Assembly (NCBI RefSeq): GCF_004322855.1
Contig: NZ_CP036402.1
Coordinates: 4,434,001-4,498,000 of the forward strand
Reading direction: 5' to 3'
Source of the DNA: Egibacter rhizosphaerae
Lineage (GTDB): Bacteria > Actinomycetota > Nitriliruptoria > Euzebyales > Egibacteraceae
Length of the DNA stretch: 64,000 bases
The translations under genes were made by a program, and so were the position numbers. Positions 18,798 to 26,032 of the stretch are shown one piece after another; positions within the stretch are counted from its first letter, which is position 1, and every line of letters starts with the position of its first letter. Under the pieces are notes generated by a model, which was not told the DNA's origin, made no database searches, and saw only the letters and a program-made list of their open reading frames with translations.

Positions 18798-19129
18798 CCG
18801 CTCGCCGGTCGGACGAGTACGAGGCGGCCTACGCGACGCTGCTCCGAGCGCGTGAGGAGCACGCCGACCTGCTCGTCTATCGCGAGTTCCTCGACCGTGA
18901 GCGCCGTCGGCTGGACGCTTTCGCGGCCGAGACGCGCGAGGCCATCGACGAGGTCCCCCGCAAGCTGCGTCGCTCGGTGGACGCGACGACGAAGGGTCTC
19001 ATGGAGGCCGTGGGTCGTCGACGCAGCGTGGTCGATGACGAGCGGCACCGCGTCGATGACCGGATCGCTGCTGCGCAGGCGTTCGTCGAGGAGCTCGAGG
19101 AGGAGGTGGCGGGTCTGCGAGGCTCCTGA
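18794..19129 (+). CDS. Small coiled-coil protein of unknown function
   Basis: A 111-residue, highly charged helical protein. Heptad-like Arg/Glu/Leu patterns run through residues 15-105, with Leu-Val-Tyr-Arg-Glu-Phe-Leu-Asp-Arg-Glu-Arg-Arg-Arg near 28-40 and a C-terminal acidic Phe-Val-Glu-Glu-Leu-Glu-Glu-Glu stretch. There are no Cys residues, no signal peptide and no membrane helix. The GTG start overlaps the M20 stop as GTGA, so it is translationally coupled and may act with the peptidase. No family was recognised. Confidence 0.65.
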   Translation: MTARRSDEYEAAYATLLRAREEHADLLVYREFLDRERRRLDAFAAETREAIDEVPRKLRRSVDATTKGLMEAVGRRRSVVDDERHRVDDRIAAAQAFVEELEEEVAGLRGS

Positions 19130-19145
19130 CCGACCCGCTCGCGCG

Positions 19146-19487
19146 TCAGAGCAGCCGCAGGCCGATCCCCAGCAGGGCGAGGGCCACGCCGCCGAGTCGC
19201 AGCGCGACGGTGAGCGCCCGTCGCGTGGGAGGGAGCAACTCGCCCGTCCCGGCGCCGAGCAACCCGAGCAGCGTGAGGGTGAACGCGACGTCGACGCGTT
19301 CGTCCCCCATGAGCGCGGGGACGGCGAGGCTGGCGACGACCAGCAGCCCCATGGCCATCACGAACAAGTGGGTCCAGGGTTTGCGGGGCCGGCCCGGGCC
19401 CAGCAGCTGCTCCTTCAGGCCGGGGGACGTCGGTGCCCGGTCCTGCAGCCGAGCCGACCGCTCCCCCGAGTGCTCCTCCGCCATCAT
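19146..19487 (-). CDS. Small membrane protein, three predicted TM helices
   Basis: A 113-residue protein of unknown function. A polar N-terminal tail (1-38) precedes hydrophobic segments at about 41-60, 67-85 and 90-112. The tandem ATGATG start at 19487 has a GGAGG site, which decides it against the longer open frame to 19793. It converges with the coiled-coil gene, leaving 16 bases, and diverges from the MDR oxidoreductase gene. The pattern of short helices with a Pro/Arg loop is common in actinobacterial hypothetical membrane proteins. Confidence 0.6.
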   Translation of the reverse strand: MMAEEHSGERSARLQDRAPTSPGLKEQLLGPGRPRKPWTHLFVMAMGLLVVASLAVPALMGDERVDVAFTLTLLGLLGAGTGELLPPTRRALTVALRLGGVALALLGIGLRLL

Positions 19488-19596
19488 CGGGTCCTCCGTC
19501 GTGGATCCGGCGAGCGGACCGTGGGATCTCTCGGGACGAAGGCTACCGACCGCCGTGGGGGCACATCGCGCCCGGTCGCGGGGTAGGGTCCCGCAC

Positions 19597-20583
19597 ATGC
19601 GTGCTGCGATCGCCACCCACGGATCCCATGACGACCCGCTCGGGGCCCTCGAGGTGCGCGACCATCCCGAACCGGACCCTCCGGATGGCTGGGAGGTCGT
19701 GCACGTTCGCGCCGCGAGCCTGAACCACCACGACGTCGCGACGCTGCGCGGCATCGCGACGTCACCGGACAACCTCCCCATCGTCCTGGGCACCGATGCG
19801 GCAGGGGTGACCGAGGACGGGCGCGAGGTCGTCTGTCACGCCGTGGCCCCCAAGCCGGGCACGGACGTGCCCGGCAGCGGCCCCCACGACGAGACCGATG
19901 TGTTCGGCCGCTTCTGTCTGCTGTCGGAGATCTTCGACGGCACCCACGCCGAGCGCGTCGCCGTGCCGCACGGCAACCTGCTCGCCAAGCCGCCCGAGCT
20001 GTCGTTCGCGCAGGCCGCCTGCCTGCCGACCGCGTGGCTGACCGCCTACCGCATGCTGTTCGTCAAGGGCGGAGCCCGACCGGGGCAGTCGGTGCTGGTC
20101 CAGGGCGCCGGGGGCGGCGTCGCCACCGCCGCGATCGTCCTGGGGCACGCGGCGGGCCTCCGGGTCCACGTCGCGAGCCGCCACGAGGACAAGCGCGCCC
20201 GAGCCCTCGAACTCGGTGCCGTGAACGCCGTGGAGCCGGGTGGACGGCTGACCGAACGGGTCGATGTCGTGATCGAGACCGTCGGCGAGGCGACGTTCGA
20301 CCACTCCCTCAAGGCGCTGGCCGCCGGTGGCGCGGTCGTCGTGGCCGGTGCCACGACCGGACCCAATCCCCCGGCCGCGCTGCATCGCGTGTTCGCGAAA
20401 CAGTTGCGCGTCCTCGGTTCGACGATGGGCACGCGCGACGAGTTCGAGGCGCTCATCGGCCTCCTCGCGGCGTCGGGGGCTCGACCGGTGATCGATGCGA
20501 CCTACGGCCTGGAGGACGCCACGACCGCGTATCGGCGCATGGTGGACGGGGATCTCTTCGGCAAGGCCGTTCTGCTCCCCTAG
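19597..20583 (+). CDS. MDR superfamily quinone oxidoreductase/alcohol dehydrogenase
   Basis: A 328-residue medium-chain dehydrogenase/reductase. The N-terminal GroES-like domain has Ala-Ala-Ser-Leu-Asn-His-His-Asp and Leu-Gly-Thr-Asp-Ala-Ala-Gly. The Rossmann domain (from about 165) has Val-Gln-Gly-Ala-Gly-Gly-Gly-Val-Ala-Thr. The usual Cys quartet of the structural zinc site is absent, which points to the zeta-crystallin/quinone reductase branch. A Glu/Thr/Asp-rich insertion near 85-105 is less common. The ATG at 19597 is the first before the conserved start; the ribosome site is weak. The substrate is unknown. Confidence 0.85.
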   Translation: MRAAIATHGSHDDPLGALEVRDHPEPDPPDGWEVVHVRAASLNHHDVATLRGIATSPDNLPIVLGTDAAGVTEDGREVVCHAVAPKPGTDVPGSGPHDETDVFGRFCLLSEIFDGTHAERVAVPHGNLLAKPPELSFAQAACLPTAWLTAYRMLFVKGGARPGQSVLVQGAGGGVATAAIVLGHAAGLRVHVASRHEDKRARALELGAVNAVEPGGRLTERVDVVIETVGEATFDHSLKALAAGGAVVVAGATTGPNPPAALHRVFAKQLRVLGSTMGTRDEFEALIGLLAASGARPVIDATYGLEDATTAYRRMVDGDLFGKAVLLP

Positions 20584-20617
20584 CACGGTCGTCAGGCGGG
20601 TTCGCTGGCGCCGTCGT

Positions 20618-20660
20618 CAGGCGAGGCGGTCGGCCCGGGACGAGCCGGCCCCCTCGCCTG
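20618..20660. terminator. Hairpin between convergent genes
   Basis: CAGGCGAGG (20618-20626) pairs perfectly with CCTCGCCTG (20652-20660), and the loop holds a second GTCGGC/GCCGGC helix. It lies in the 86-base gap between the convergent oxidoreductase and permease genes, so it may stop transcription both ways. There is no U-tract, which is common for GC-rich actinobacteria. The motif GTCGTCAGGCG also occurs twice here as a direct repeat. Confidence 0.5.
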
Positions 20661-20669
20661 GTGTGTGGA

Positions 20670-21488
20670 CTACTTGTCGCCGCTCAGGGCGAATCCCCGC
20701 GTGAACCGCTCCTGCAACAACATGAAGATGATCAACGGCGGGATCATCGTGATGATCGCCCCCGCCATGATGATCCCCCAGTGGTTGACCTGCTGTTCGC
20801 TGAGCAGCCGAACGAGGCCGACCTGAACCATCATCACCTCGGGGTCGGTCGCGGCCCAGCGCGGCCACAGGTACATGTTCCACATGTAGACGACGTCGAT
20901 CACGGCGGACGCGCCGATGATGTTCCAGGACAACGGGACGAGGAACGATCGCAGGAACCGGAACGGTCCGACCCCGTCCACCTGCGCGGCCTCCACGAGA
21001 TCGCGGGGGATGCGCAGGAAGTGCTGGCGGAACAGGAACGTTCCCGTCGCGGACGCCATGAAGGGCAGGATCAACCCCTCGTAGCTGTTCAGCATGCCGA
21101 GGTCCCCGACCAGGTCGAACAGCGCCCGGATGAGCGCCTCGGTCGGCATCATCAAGGTGAACAGCACCAGGGCGAACGCGAGGCCCTGGAAGGGGAACCG
21201 GAAGTAGACGAACGCGGTCGCGGCCAGCAGCGACAGCACCGTCTTTCCGAGGGTCACCGCCGCGGTGACGAAGATGGTGTTGCCCATCATCTGACCGAGA
21301 CCGAAGCGGTCGAGCGCGGCCCACGCGTTCGTCACGAACTGGTCGCCGAGCGCGAGGCTCGTCGACACCGAGGTGCCCAGGTCCTGGGTGGACTTCGCGA
21401 GCGCCCAGATGATGGGGAAGACGAACAGGAACGTCGTCACCCCGAGCACGAGGTGCGTCGCGATCACCGCACTGCGCTTGGGTCGCAT
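20670..21488 (-). CDS. Carbohydrate ABC transporter permease, UgpE/MalG type
   Basis: A 272-residue inner-membrane permease with six hydrophobic segments. The cytoplasmic EAA loop is seen at Glu-Ala-Ala-Gln-Val-Asp-Gly-Val-Gly-Pro-Phe near residue 170, which contacts the ATPase. Its C-terminal Glu-Arg-Phe-Thr-Arg-Gly-Phe-Ala-Leu-Ser-Gly resembles UgpE. It follows the partner permease by 11 bases in a solute-binding protein/permease/permease operon. No nucleotide-binding subunit is encoded nearby, so a shared MsiK/UgpC-type ATPase elsewhere probably drives it. Confidence 0.9.
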   Translation of the reverse strand: MRPKRSAVIATHLVLGVTTFLFVFPIIWALAKSTQDLGTSVSTSLALGDQFVTNAWAALDRFGLGQMMGNTIFVTAAVTLGKTVLSLLAATAFVYFRFPFQGLAFALVLFTLMMPTEALIRALFDLVGDLGMLNSYEGLILPFMASATGTFLFRQHFLRIPRDLVEAAQVDGVGPFRFLRSFLVPLSWNIIGASAVIDVVYMWNMYLWPRWAATDPEVMMVQVGLVRLLSEQQVNHWGIIMAGAIITMIPPLIIFMLLQERFTRGFALSGDK

Positions 21489-21499
21489 CAGCTTGCCCC

Positions 21500-22540
21500 C
21501 TACTGGTAGGTGACCCGCTTGCGGCCCTGCCGCAGCTGGACGACGGTGATGAACGCCACGGCGGCGAAGAGCAACAACGACTGTGCGGCCGCGAGGCCGA
21601 TGCGGTCGTCGCGGAAGGCGTTCTCGGTCACTTCGTAGATGAGGATGCTCGTGGCGCCCAGTGGCCCGCCGCCGAAGACGTCAGCGACCGCGTAGGCGTC
21701 GAAGAACGCGAACACCGTGCTGGTCACGAGCAGGAACAGCGTCATCGGTGTCAGGAGCGGGAAGGTCACGTGCCGGAAGCGCTGCCACGGGTTCGCCCCG
21801 TCCACGAGGGCTGCCTCGAGCGTCTCGCTCGGCAGGCTCTGGTAGGCCGCCGTGTAGAAGACGAGGTTGAAGCCCACCCGGTTCCAGATGAGGGTGACGA
21901 TGAGCACGACCTGCGCCAGCGTGCGGTCGCGGAACCATTCCGGCTGGATGCCGAACGGCTCGAGCACCGCGTTGACCATCCCGAAGTTCGGGTTGAACAG
22001 CGCCAGGAACACGATGCCGCTGATGGCCGTCGACAGGGCGAGCGGCCAGATCAAGAGCAGCCGGTAGACCCGGGCTCCGCGGATGTTCTGGTTGAGCAGG
22101 GACGCCAGGAGGAGCGAGATCGCGATCGTCGACACGATCACGATCGTCGAGATCACCGCGGTACGGACCACCGAGTCGTAGCTCGACGGGTCCGTGAAGA
22201 GCCGCACGAAGTTGTCGATGCCCACGAAGTTCTGCTGCTGACCGTAGAAGCGGACGTTGAAGAGCGACAGCCAGAACGTCCGCAGCATCGGGTAGTAGAT
22301 GAACAGCGCGAGGATGATGATCGACGGCAGCAGGAACCACAGCGCGGCGCGGCGACGCGGGAACGTCGCCGCGTGCGTGATGGCGAACGCGCTGGCGGCG
22401 TCGTCCCCCGAGTCCCGCCGCTTCCTCCGTCCGGAACCCTCGGGGGGAGACGGCCGGTCGGCCGCCTCCCCCGCTCGGTGAGTTGCGCCATGTGGGCTAC
22501 TCGACGTCGGCGTTGTATTCCTGCAGGACGCTGTCGGCAT
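21500..22540 (-). CDS. Carbohydrate ABC transporter permease, UgpA/MalF type, N-terminus doubtful
   Basis: The membrane part (from about residue 63: Arg-Arg-Arg-Ala-Ala-Leu-Trp-Phe-Leu-Leu-Pro-Ser) is a standard six-helix sugar permease with the EAA loop Glu-Ala-Ala-Leu-Val-Asp-Gly-Ala-Asn-Pro-Trp. In the given frame the only start is ATG 22540, which overlaps the binding-protein gene by 44 bases. A better ATG at 22491, eight bases beyond that gene's stop, is in another frame. Adding one G to the GGGGG run near 22470 would join it to the permease. Either a long overlap or a homopolymer error is present. Confidence 0.85.
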   Translation of the reverse strand: MPTASCRNTTPTSSSPHGATHRAGEAADRPSPPEGSGRRKRRDSGDDAASAFAITHAATFPRRRAALWFLLPSIIILALFIYYPMLRTFWLSLFNVRFYGQQQNFVGIDNFVRLFTDPSSYDSVVRTAVISTIVIVSTIAISLLLASLLNQNIRGARVYRLLLIWPLALSTAISGIVFLALFNPNFGMVNAVLEPFGIQPEWFRDRTLAQVVLIVTLIWNRVGFNLVFYTAAYQSLPSETLEAALVDGANPWQRFRHVTFPLLTPMTLFLLVTSTVFAFFDAYAVADVFGGGPLGATSILIYEVTENAFRDDRIGLAAAQSLLLFAAVAFITVVQLRQGRKRVTYQ

Positions 22541-23936
22541 CCTGCTTCGACGCCTCCAGCGCCTCCGCCGGGTCGAGGCCCTCGAACATCGCGGCCTCGG
22601 CCGCGTCCAGCACGATCGACCGGATCTGCGGGAACTGCCCCATGACCGCGCCCTGCGTCGCCGGGCTCACCTCGGTCTCCTCGAGCTGGTCGAGAGCGGT
22701 CCCGAAGTTCGGGTTCTCGTCGAACCAACCCTCCCCTTCGAGCTCCTCACGGGACTCCGTGCGGACCGGGAAGTACCCCGTGGCCTGGTGCCAGGCCTTG
22801 TCCTGCTCGGGCTCGGAGAGCCAGTTGATGAACTCCATCGCCGCGGCGATCTCCTCCTCGGGCTGGTCCTCCAGCACGTAAAGGCTGGCGCCGCCGATCA
22901 CGGTGCCGTGACGCTCGGCGTCGTCGGGAATCGGCAGGAAGGCGGTGCCGAGTTCGTTGTCGAGCTCCTCGAGCGAGTCCTGGTAGGCGCGGGTCGACGC
23001 GGTGGAGTCCACCGACATGGCGATCTGCCCGTCGGCCATCAGGGTGCGCGGGTCGTCCCAGTCCTCGCGGGCACCGGAGTTGATCCAGTAGCCCTCCTCG
23101 TCCATCTCCTGCCACCACTCCATGACCGCGACGCCCTCGGGGCTGTCGAGGAGCACCTCGTCGGCGCGGCCGTCACGACCGTTCTCGTTGTTCGCGAGGA
23201 GCCCGCCCTGGTTCGCGACCATCTGCTCGAAGAACCAGGCGTGGATCGGCATGCCGAAGCAGCCGTCGAGGTCGGTCTCCGCGATGATGTCGTCGCACGC
23301 GTCCATGATCTCGCCGAACCGCTGGGGCGGATCGTCAGGGTCGAGGCCGGCCTCCTCGAAGATGTCCCGGTTGACCATCATGATCGGGTTCGAGGAGTTC
23401 CACGGTGCGCTGTAGAGCCCGCCGGTCTCGTCCGTGTAGTAGCTCGAGACGGCCGGGATGTAGTCGTCCGGGTCGATCGCACCCTCCTGGTCGAGCTCGT
23501 GGATCGGCGCGAAGATCCCCGAGTCGCGAGCGATCTGGGTCCCGATCTCGTAGAGCTGCGCGATGTGGGGTGCCTGGTCGGTGCCGGCTGCGCTCACCGA
23601 CTGGTCCAGGACCTCCTCGTAGGTCCCGCGGTTCTGGGCGTTCACCACCACGCCGTCGGTCTCTTCGCTGTAGGCCTGGGCGAGTTCTTCTTCGATGAAG
23701 ATCTCGTCGTCGCCACCGAGGCCGTGCCAGAAGTCGATGACGATGTCGCCCTCCTCGCCGCCGAGGTCCTCGGGCTCCACGTCCTCGTCGGGGTCGTCGT
23801 CCTCGTCTTCGTCGGCGACGGCCTCCTCCTCGTCCTCCTCATCGTCCATCACGTCTGCAGGTTCCTCGTCGGCGCCTTCACCGCAGGCGGCCAGGAACAA
23901 GGCGAGAGCCAGTGTGAGCCACAGCACACGCTTCAT
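22497..23936 (-). CDS. Extracellular solute-binding lipoprotein, UgpB-like, with acidic linker
   Basis: A 479-residue family 1 (UgpB/MalE) binding protein. The lipobox is Leu-Phe-Leu-Ala-Ala-Cys, giving Cys18. Residues 20-66 are almost all Asp/Glu, an acidic tether before the folded domain that starts Ile-Val-Ile-Asp-Phe-Trp-His-Gly. That Trp-His and later Trp-Asn-Ser-Ser-Asn-Pro, Ala-Thr-Gly-Tyr-Phe-Pro-Val resemble UgpB. It is the first gene of the importer operon. The ligand may be glycerol-3-phosphate, a glycerophosphodiester or a sugar. A Pho-box-like repeat lies 135 bases upstream. Confidence 0.9.
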   Translation of the reverse strand: MKRVLWLTLALALFLAACGEGADEEPADVMDDEEDEEEAVADEDEDDDPDEDVEPEDLGGEEGDIVIDFWHGLGGDDEIFIEEELAQAYSEETDGVVVNAQNRGTYEEVLDQSVSAAGTDQAPHIAQLYEIGTQIARDSGIFAPIHELDQEGAIDPDDYIPAVSSYYTDETGGLYSAPWNSSNPIMMVNRDIFEEAGLDPDDPPQRFGEIMDACDDIIAETDLDGCFGMPIHAWFFEQMVANQGGLLANNENGRDGRADEVLLDSPEGVAVMEWWQEMDEEGYWINSGAREDWDDPRTLMADGQIAMSVDSTASTRAYQDSLEELDNELGTAFLPIPDDAERHGTVIGGASLYVLEDQPEEEIAAAMEFINWLSEPEQDKAWHQATGYFPVRTESREELEGEGWFDENPNFGTALDQLEETEVSPATQGAVMGQFPQIRSIVLDAAEAAMFEGLDPAEALEASKQDADSVLQEYNADVE

Positions 23937-24070
23937 CGGCGAGATCCAATCTTTTCCGGGGCGTCGACCTGTGCCGGTCGGCGCGGTTGCCTGGGGTCCC
24001 CGTCCGAGGACGGTAGGAGCCCGTCGTAACAGTCCCAGAGCCGCAAGGCAAATGGGAAGTGTCCGGCAGG

Positions 24071-24087
24071 TTAACTGAGAATTAACG
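24071..24087. promoter_or_regulatory. Pho-box-like direct repeat upstream of the importer operon
   Basis: TTAACT-GAGAA-TTAACG is two six-base repeats with an 11-bp period, in an otherwise very GC-rich gap. PhoP/PhoB-type response regulators bind such direct repeats (TTAACA-like in Bacillus), and Ugp transporters belong to Pho regulons. GTTAA/TTAAC also makes an inverted repeat, so direction is ambiguous. The next gene in the other direction is the end of hisN. Confidence 0.4.
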
Positions 24088-24173
24088 TATGGCCGGTGAG
24101 GCCCGTCCGACGTCGCGCGCGGGGGCCCTCGCCAGACGAAAGGCGCTCGACCTGCCGGGTGGGTCCTGCCCCG

Positions 24174-24959
24174 CTATCGGGACCGGGTCGAGGTGGTGAG
24201 CCGGGTGCGCACGGCGTCGTGGATCAGCCCGTTGGAGGAGAGGATCGTCCCGTCGCCGTGAAGGACTCCCTCACCGCTCCACGTGGTTGCCCGACCCCCG
24301 GCCTCCTCGATGAGACACACCAGCGCGGCGCGGTCCCAGATGGCGAGATCGGCTTCGAACGCTGCCTCAGCCATCCCCCCTGCGACCAGCATGTGCATCC
24401 AGAAGTCGCCCATCCCGCCGGTCTTCCACGAGTCCGTGGCCAGCTCGCCGAGGCGTTCCCACAGCACGGGATCGTCCCGGAGGAACTCGAGGCCCCCGTG
24501 TTGGAGGTGGGCGTCCTCGAGGCGCTCGATCGCGCTGACCCGCACGGGTCGGCCGTTGCGGCGTGTGCCGAGACCGGTTCCGGCGTCCCACCGTTCGTCG
24601 AGTGCCGGCGCGCTCGCGACGGCGACAACGACCTCATCGTGGACGACCAGAGCGATGAGGGTGCCGAAGACCGGAACGCCGCGTAGGAAGTTCTTGGTGC
24701 CGTCGATGGGGTCGATCACCCATGTCGGCCTCCCGGCCTCCAGGGCGCCGCCCTCCTCCTCCCCGAGGATCGCGTGGCCGGGCAGGCTCCTCGCGATCCA
24801 CTCGCGCAGCGCCGTCTCGATCTCATGGTCGGCCGCGGTCACGGGAGAGCCGTCGGGCTTGGCGGACGCCGCCACCGGGCCGCCGAAGTACCGGCGGGCG
24901 ATCTCGTCGGCGGCATCGGCCATCGCGAGCGCCTCGCCGCGCAGCCCCGCGATGTCCAC
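24174..24959 (-). CDS. hisN: Histidinol-phosphatase/inositol monophosphatase family
   Basis: A 261-residue Mg-dependent phosphatase of the IMPase fold. Motifs: Pro-Val-Thr-Ala-Ala-Asp near residue 40, Gly-Glu-Glu-Glu-Gly-Gly near 66, the metal-site Trp-Val-Ile-Asp-Pro-Ile-Asp-Gly-Thr near 80, and Ile-Trp-Asp-Arg-Ala-Ala near 209. The Thr-Lys-Asn-Phe-Leu-Arg-Gly extension and overall pattern match actinobacterial HisN. The start is GTG 24959, four bases after the stop of the upstream unknown gene. No other his gene is nearby, so histidinol phosphate is likely but not proven. Confidence 0.83.
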   Translation of the reverse strand: MDIAGLRGEALAMADAADEIARRYFGGPVAASAKPDGSPVTAADHEIETALREWIARSLPGHAILGEEEGGALEAGRPTWVIDPIDGTKNFLRGVPVFGTLIALVVHDEVVVAVASAPALDERWDAGTGLGTRRNGRPVRVSAIERLEDAHLQHGGLEFLRDDPVLWERLGELATDSWKTGGMGDFWMHMLVAGGMAEAAFEADLAIWDRAALVCLIEEAGGRATTWSGEGVLHGDGTILSSNGLIHDAVRTRLTTSTRSR

Positions 24960-24962
24960 GGA

Positions 24963-25436
24963 CTACTGGTCCTCGACGACGTCCTCGAACCGCAGCACGA
25001 GGTCGTTCGGTTGCACCGTGAGACTGAGATCGTCGCGAGGGGCCCAGAGGGGGATGCACGGGCCCTGCCCCGCGTGCCCGCAGAGGCAGACGACCAAGGT
25101 CCCCGAGGGGTTCATGCCGATGAGCTGTCGCGCGTACGACAGCAACTCGGTCATGGACGAGGTTCCACCGGTGCGGCGGTAGTACGCGTTCGCCCATCGC
25201 GACTCCGGTCGGCCGTAAACCGCCAGCGCGGTGCCGCGCTTCAACTCGGCCACGTCGTCCAGCCGCTCCGCGCCGGCCAGCACTTTGTCCTGGCTCGCGG
25301 CCTTGCCGACCCTGACGGCGGCAGCGGGTTCGCTCAGCGCGCCGGGCAGATCGGCGAGCTCGTAGTTGCCGGCGGCCTGAGCGGCCTTCTGGCGGTCCAC
25401 GGCCACGCGGTAGACCTGGTCGTTCTTCGTCGCCAC
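24963..25436 (-). CDS. Unknown protein with a C-x-C-G-H-x5-C cluster
   Basis: A 157-residue protein with no recognised family. The N-terminal two thirds are helical and charged. A hydrophobic strand leads into Val-Val-Cys117-Leu-Cys119-Gly-His121, and Cys127 follows in Gln-Gly-Pro-Cys, which could bind a metal. The end (Leu-Thr-Val-Gln-Pro-Asn-Asp-Leu-Val-Leu-Arg-Phe-Glu-Asp-Val) looks like a beta strand pair. There is no signal peptide or membrane helix. It is four bases upstream of hisN and almost certainly co-transcribed. The start is GTG 25436. Confidence 0.7.
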   Translation of the reverse strand: MATKNDQVYRVAVDRQKAAQAAGNYELADLPGALSEPAAAVRVGKAASQDKVLAGAERLDDVAELKRGTALAVYGRPESRWANAYYRRTGGTSSMTELLSYARQLIGMNPSGTLVVCLCGHAGQGPCIPLWAPRDDLSLTVQPNDLVLRFEDVVEDQ

Positions 25437-25783
25437 GCCGTCGCACCCTTCAGTCGGTCGCTCCGTGCCCCCGTAGTCTAGCGAGACGGCCGATCGGGCC
25501 GGGCACCGGTGTCAACAGGCGCCGTTGCCCGCTTTCTGTTCGGATCCCTTGACGACTACGGTGAGCAAGTGCATGGTGACGCTCCGGGGAGCCGCCAGCG
25601 ACGATCCCGCCCGTCTCTGGCCGGCCCAGGCGCGGCGACCGTCGGATTCGTGGGGGACCCGCGGTCGCCGCGCCACTTTCACGCTCCAGGGCCGCGCCCG
25701 CGGCGATGTGGCACATCACAACGAGTGTGCACACTGACGGTGTGCTGACGCGCTCGCGCGCGCGAGCGGCAAGGAGGGCCCGG
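25437..25783. other. 347-base gap with a perfect palindrome
   Basis: No supported gene; short frames here look like GC-driven shadows. It must hold the promoter for the unknown-hisN pair on the minus strand and that for the small basic protein on the plus strand. CGCTCGCGC-GCGCGAGCG (25751-25768) is a perfect 18-base palindrome just before the basic protein's ribosome site. It could form a hairpin in the mRNA leader or be an operator. Confidence 0.4.
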
Positions 25784-25921
25784 ATGCGGAGTCTGCTCTA
25801 CAAGATCGCGCGGCTCATGGGCGACTACCAGGCCGTCAAGAAGGGCCGGGTGGGCCGGCGTGTCGGTCGCCGTGTCGCGGGCCGGGCCACCGGAAAGGGC
25901 CTTGGCAAACTCTTCCGTTGA
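25784..25921 (+). CDS. Small basic protein, 45 residues
   Basis: Begins Met-Arg-Ser-Leu-Leu-Tyr-Lys-Ile-Ala-Arg-Leu-Met-Gly-Asp-Tyr-Gln-Ala-Val and continues with Gly/Arg/Lys repeats to Leu-Gly-Lys-Leu-Phe-Arg. AAGGAGG six bases before the ATG is one of the best ribosome sites in the window, which supports a real gene. Short proteins of this shape (aromatic-basic helix, then Gly-Arg-rich tail) recur in actinobacteria without a known role. Binding to nucleic acid or membrane is plausible from charge alone. It converges with tRNA-Glu. Confidence 0.65.
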   Translation: MRSLLYKIARLMGDYQAVKKGRVGRRVGRRVAGRATGKGLGKLFR

Positions 25922-25924
25922 GTG

Positions 25925-25997
25925 TGCTCCCGACGGGATTCGAACCCGCGCCGCCGGCTTGAAAGGCCGGTATCCTGGACCGCTAGATGACGGGAGC
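25925..25997 (-). tRNA. tRNA-Glu (anticodon TTC)
   Basis: A 73-nt cloverleaf on the minus strand. The acceptor stem GCTCCCG pairs with CGGGAGC. The anticodon arm is CCGGC-CTTTCAA-GCCGG with anticodon TTC. The T-arm has GGTTCGAATCC. The discriminator base is A and CCA is not encoded. All stems pair. Confidence 0.96.
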
Positions 25998-26032
25998 GCA
26001 GAGGGCAGCGTACCTGCCCACCCGTGCCGTCG

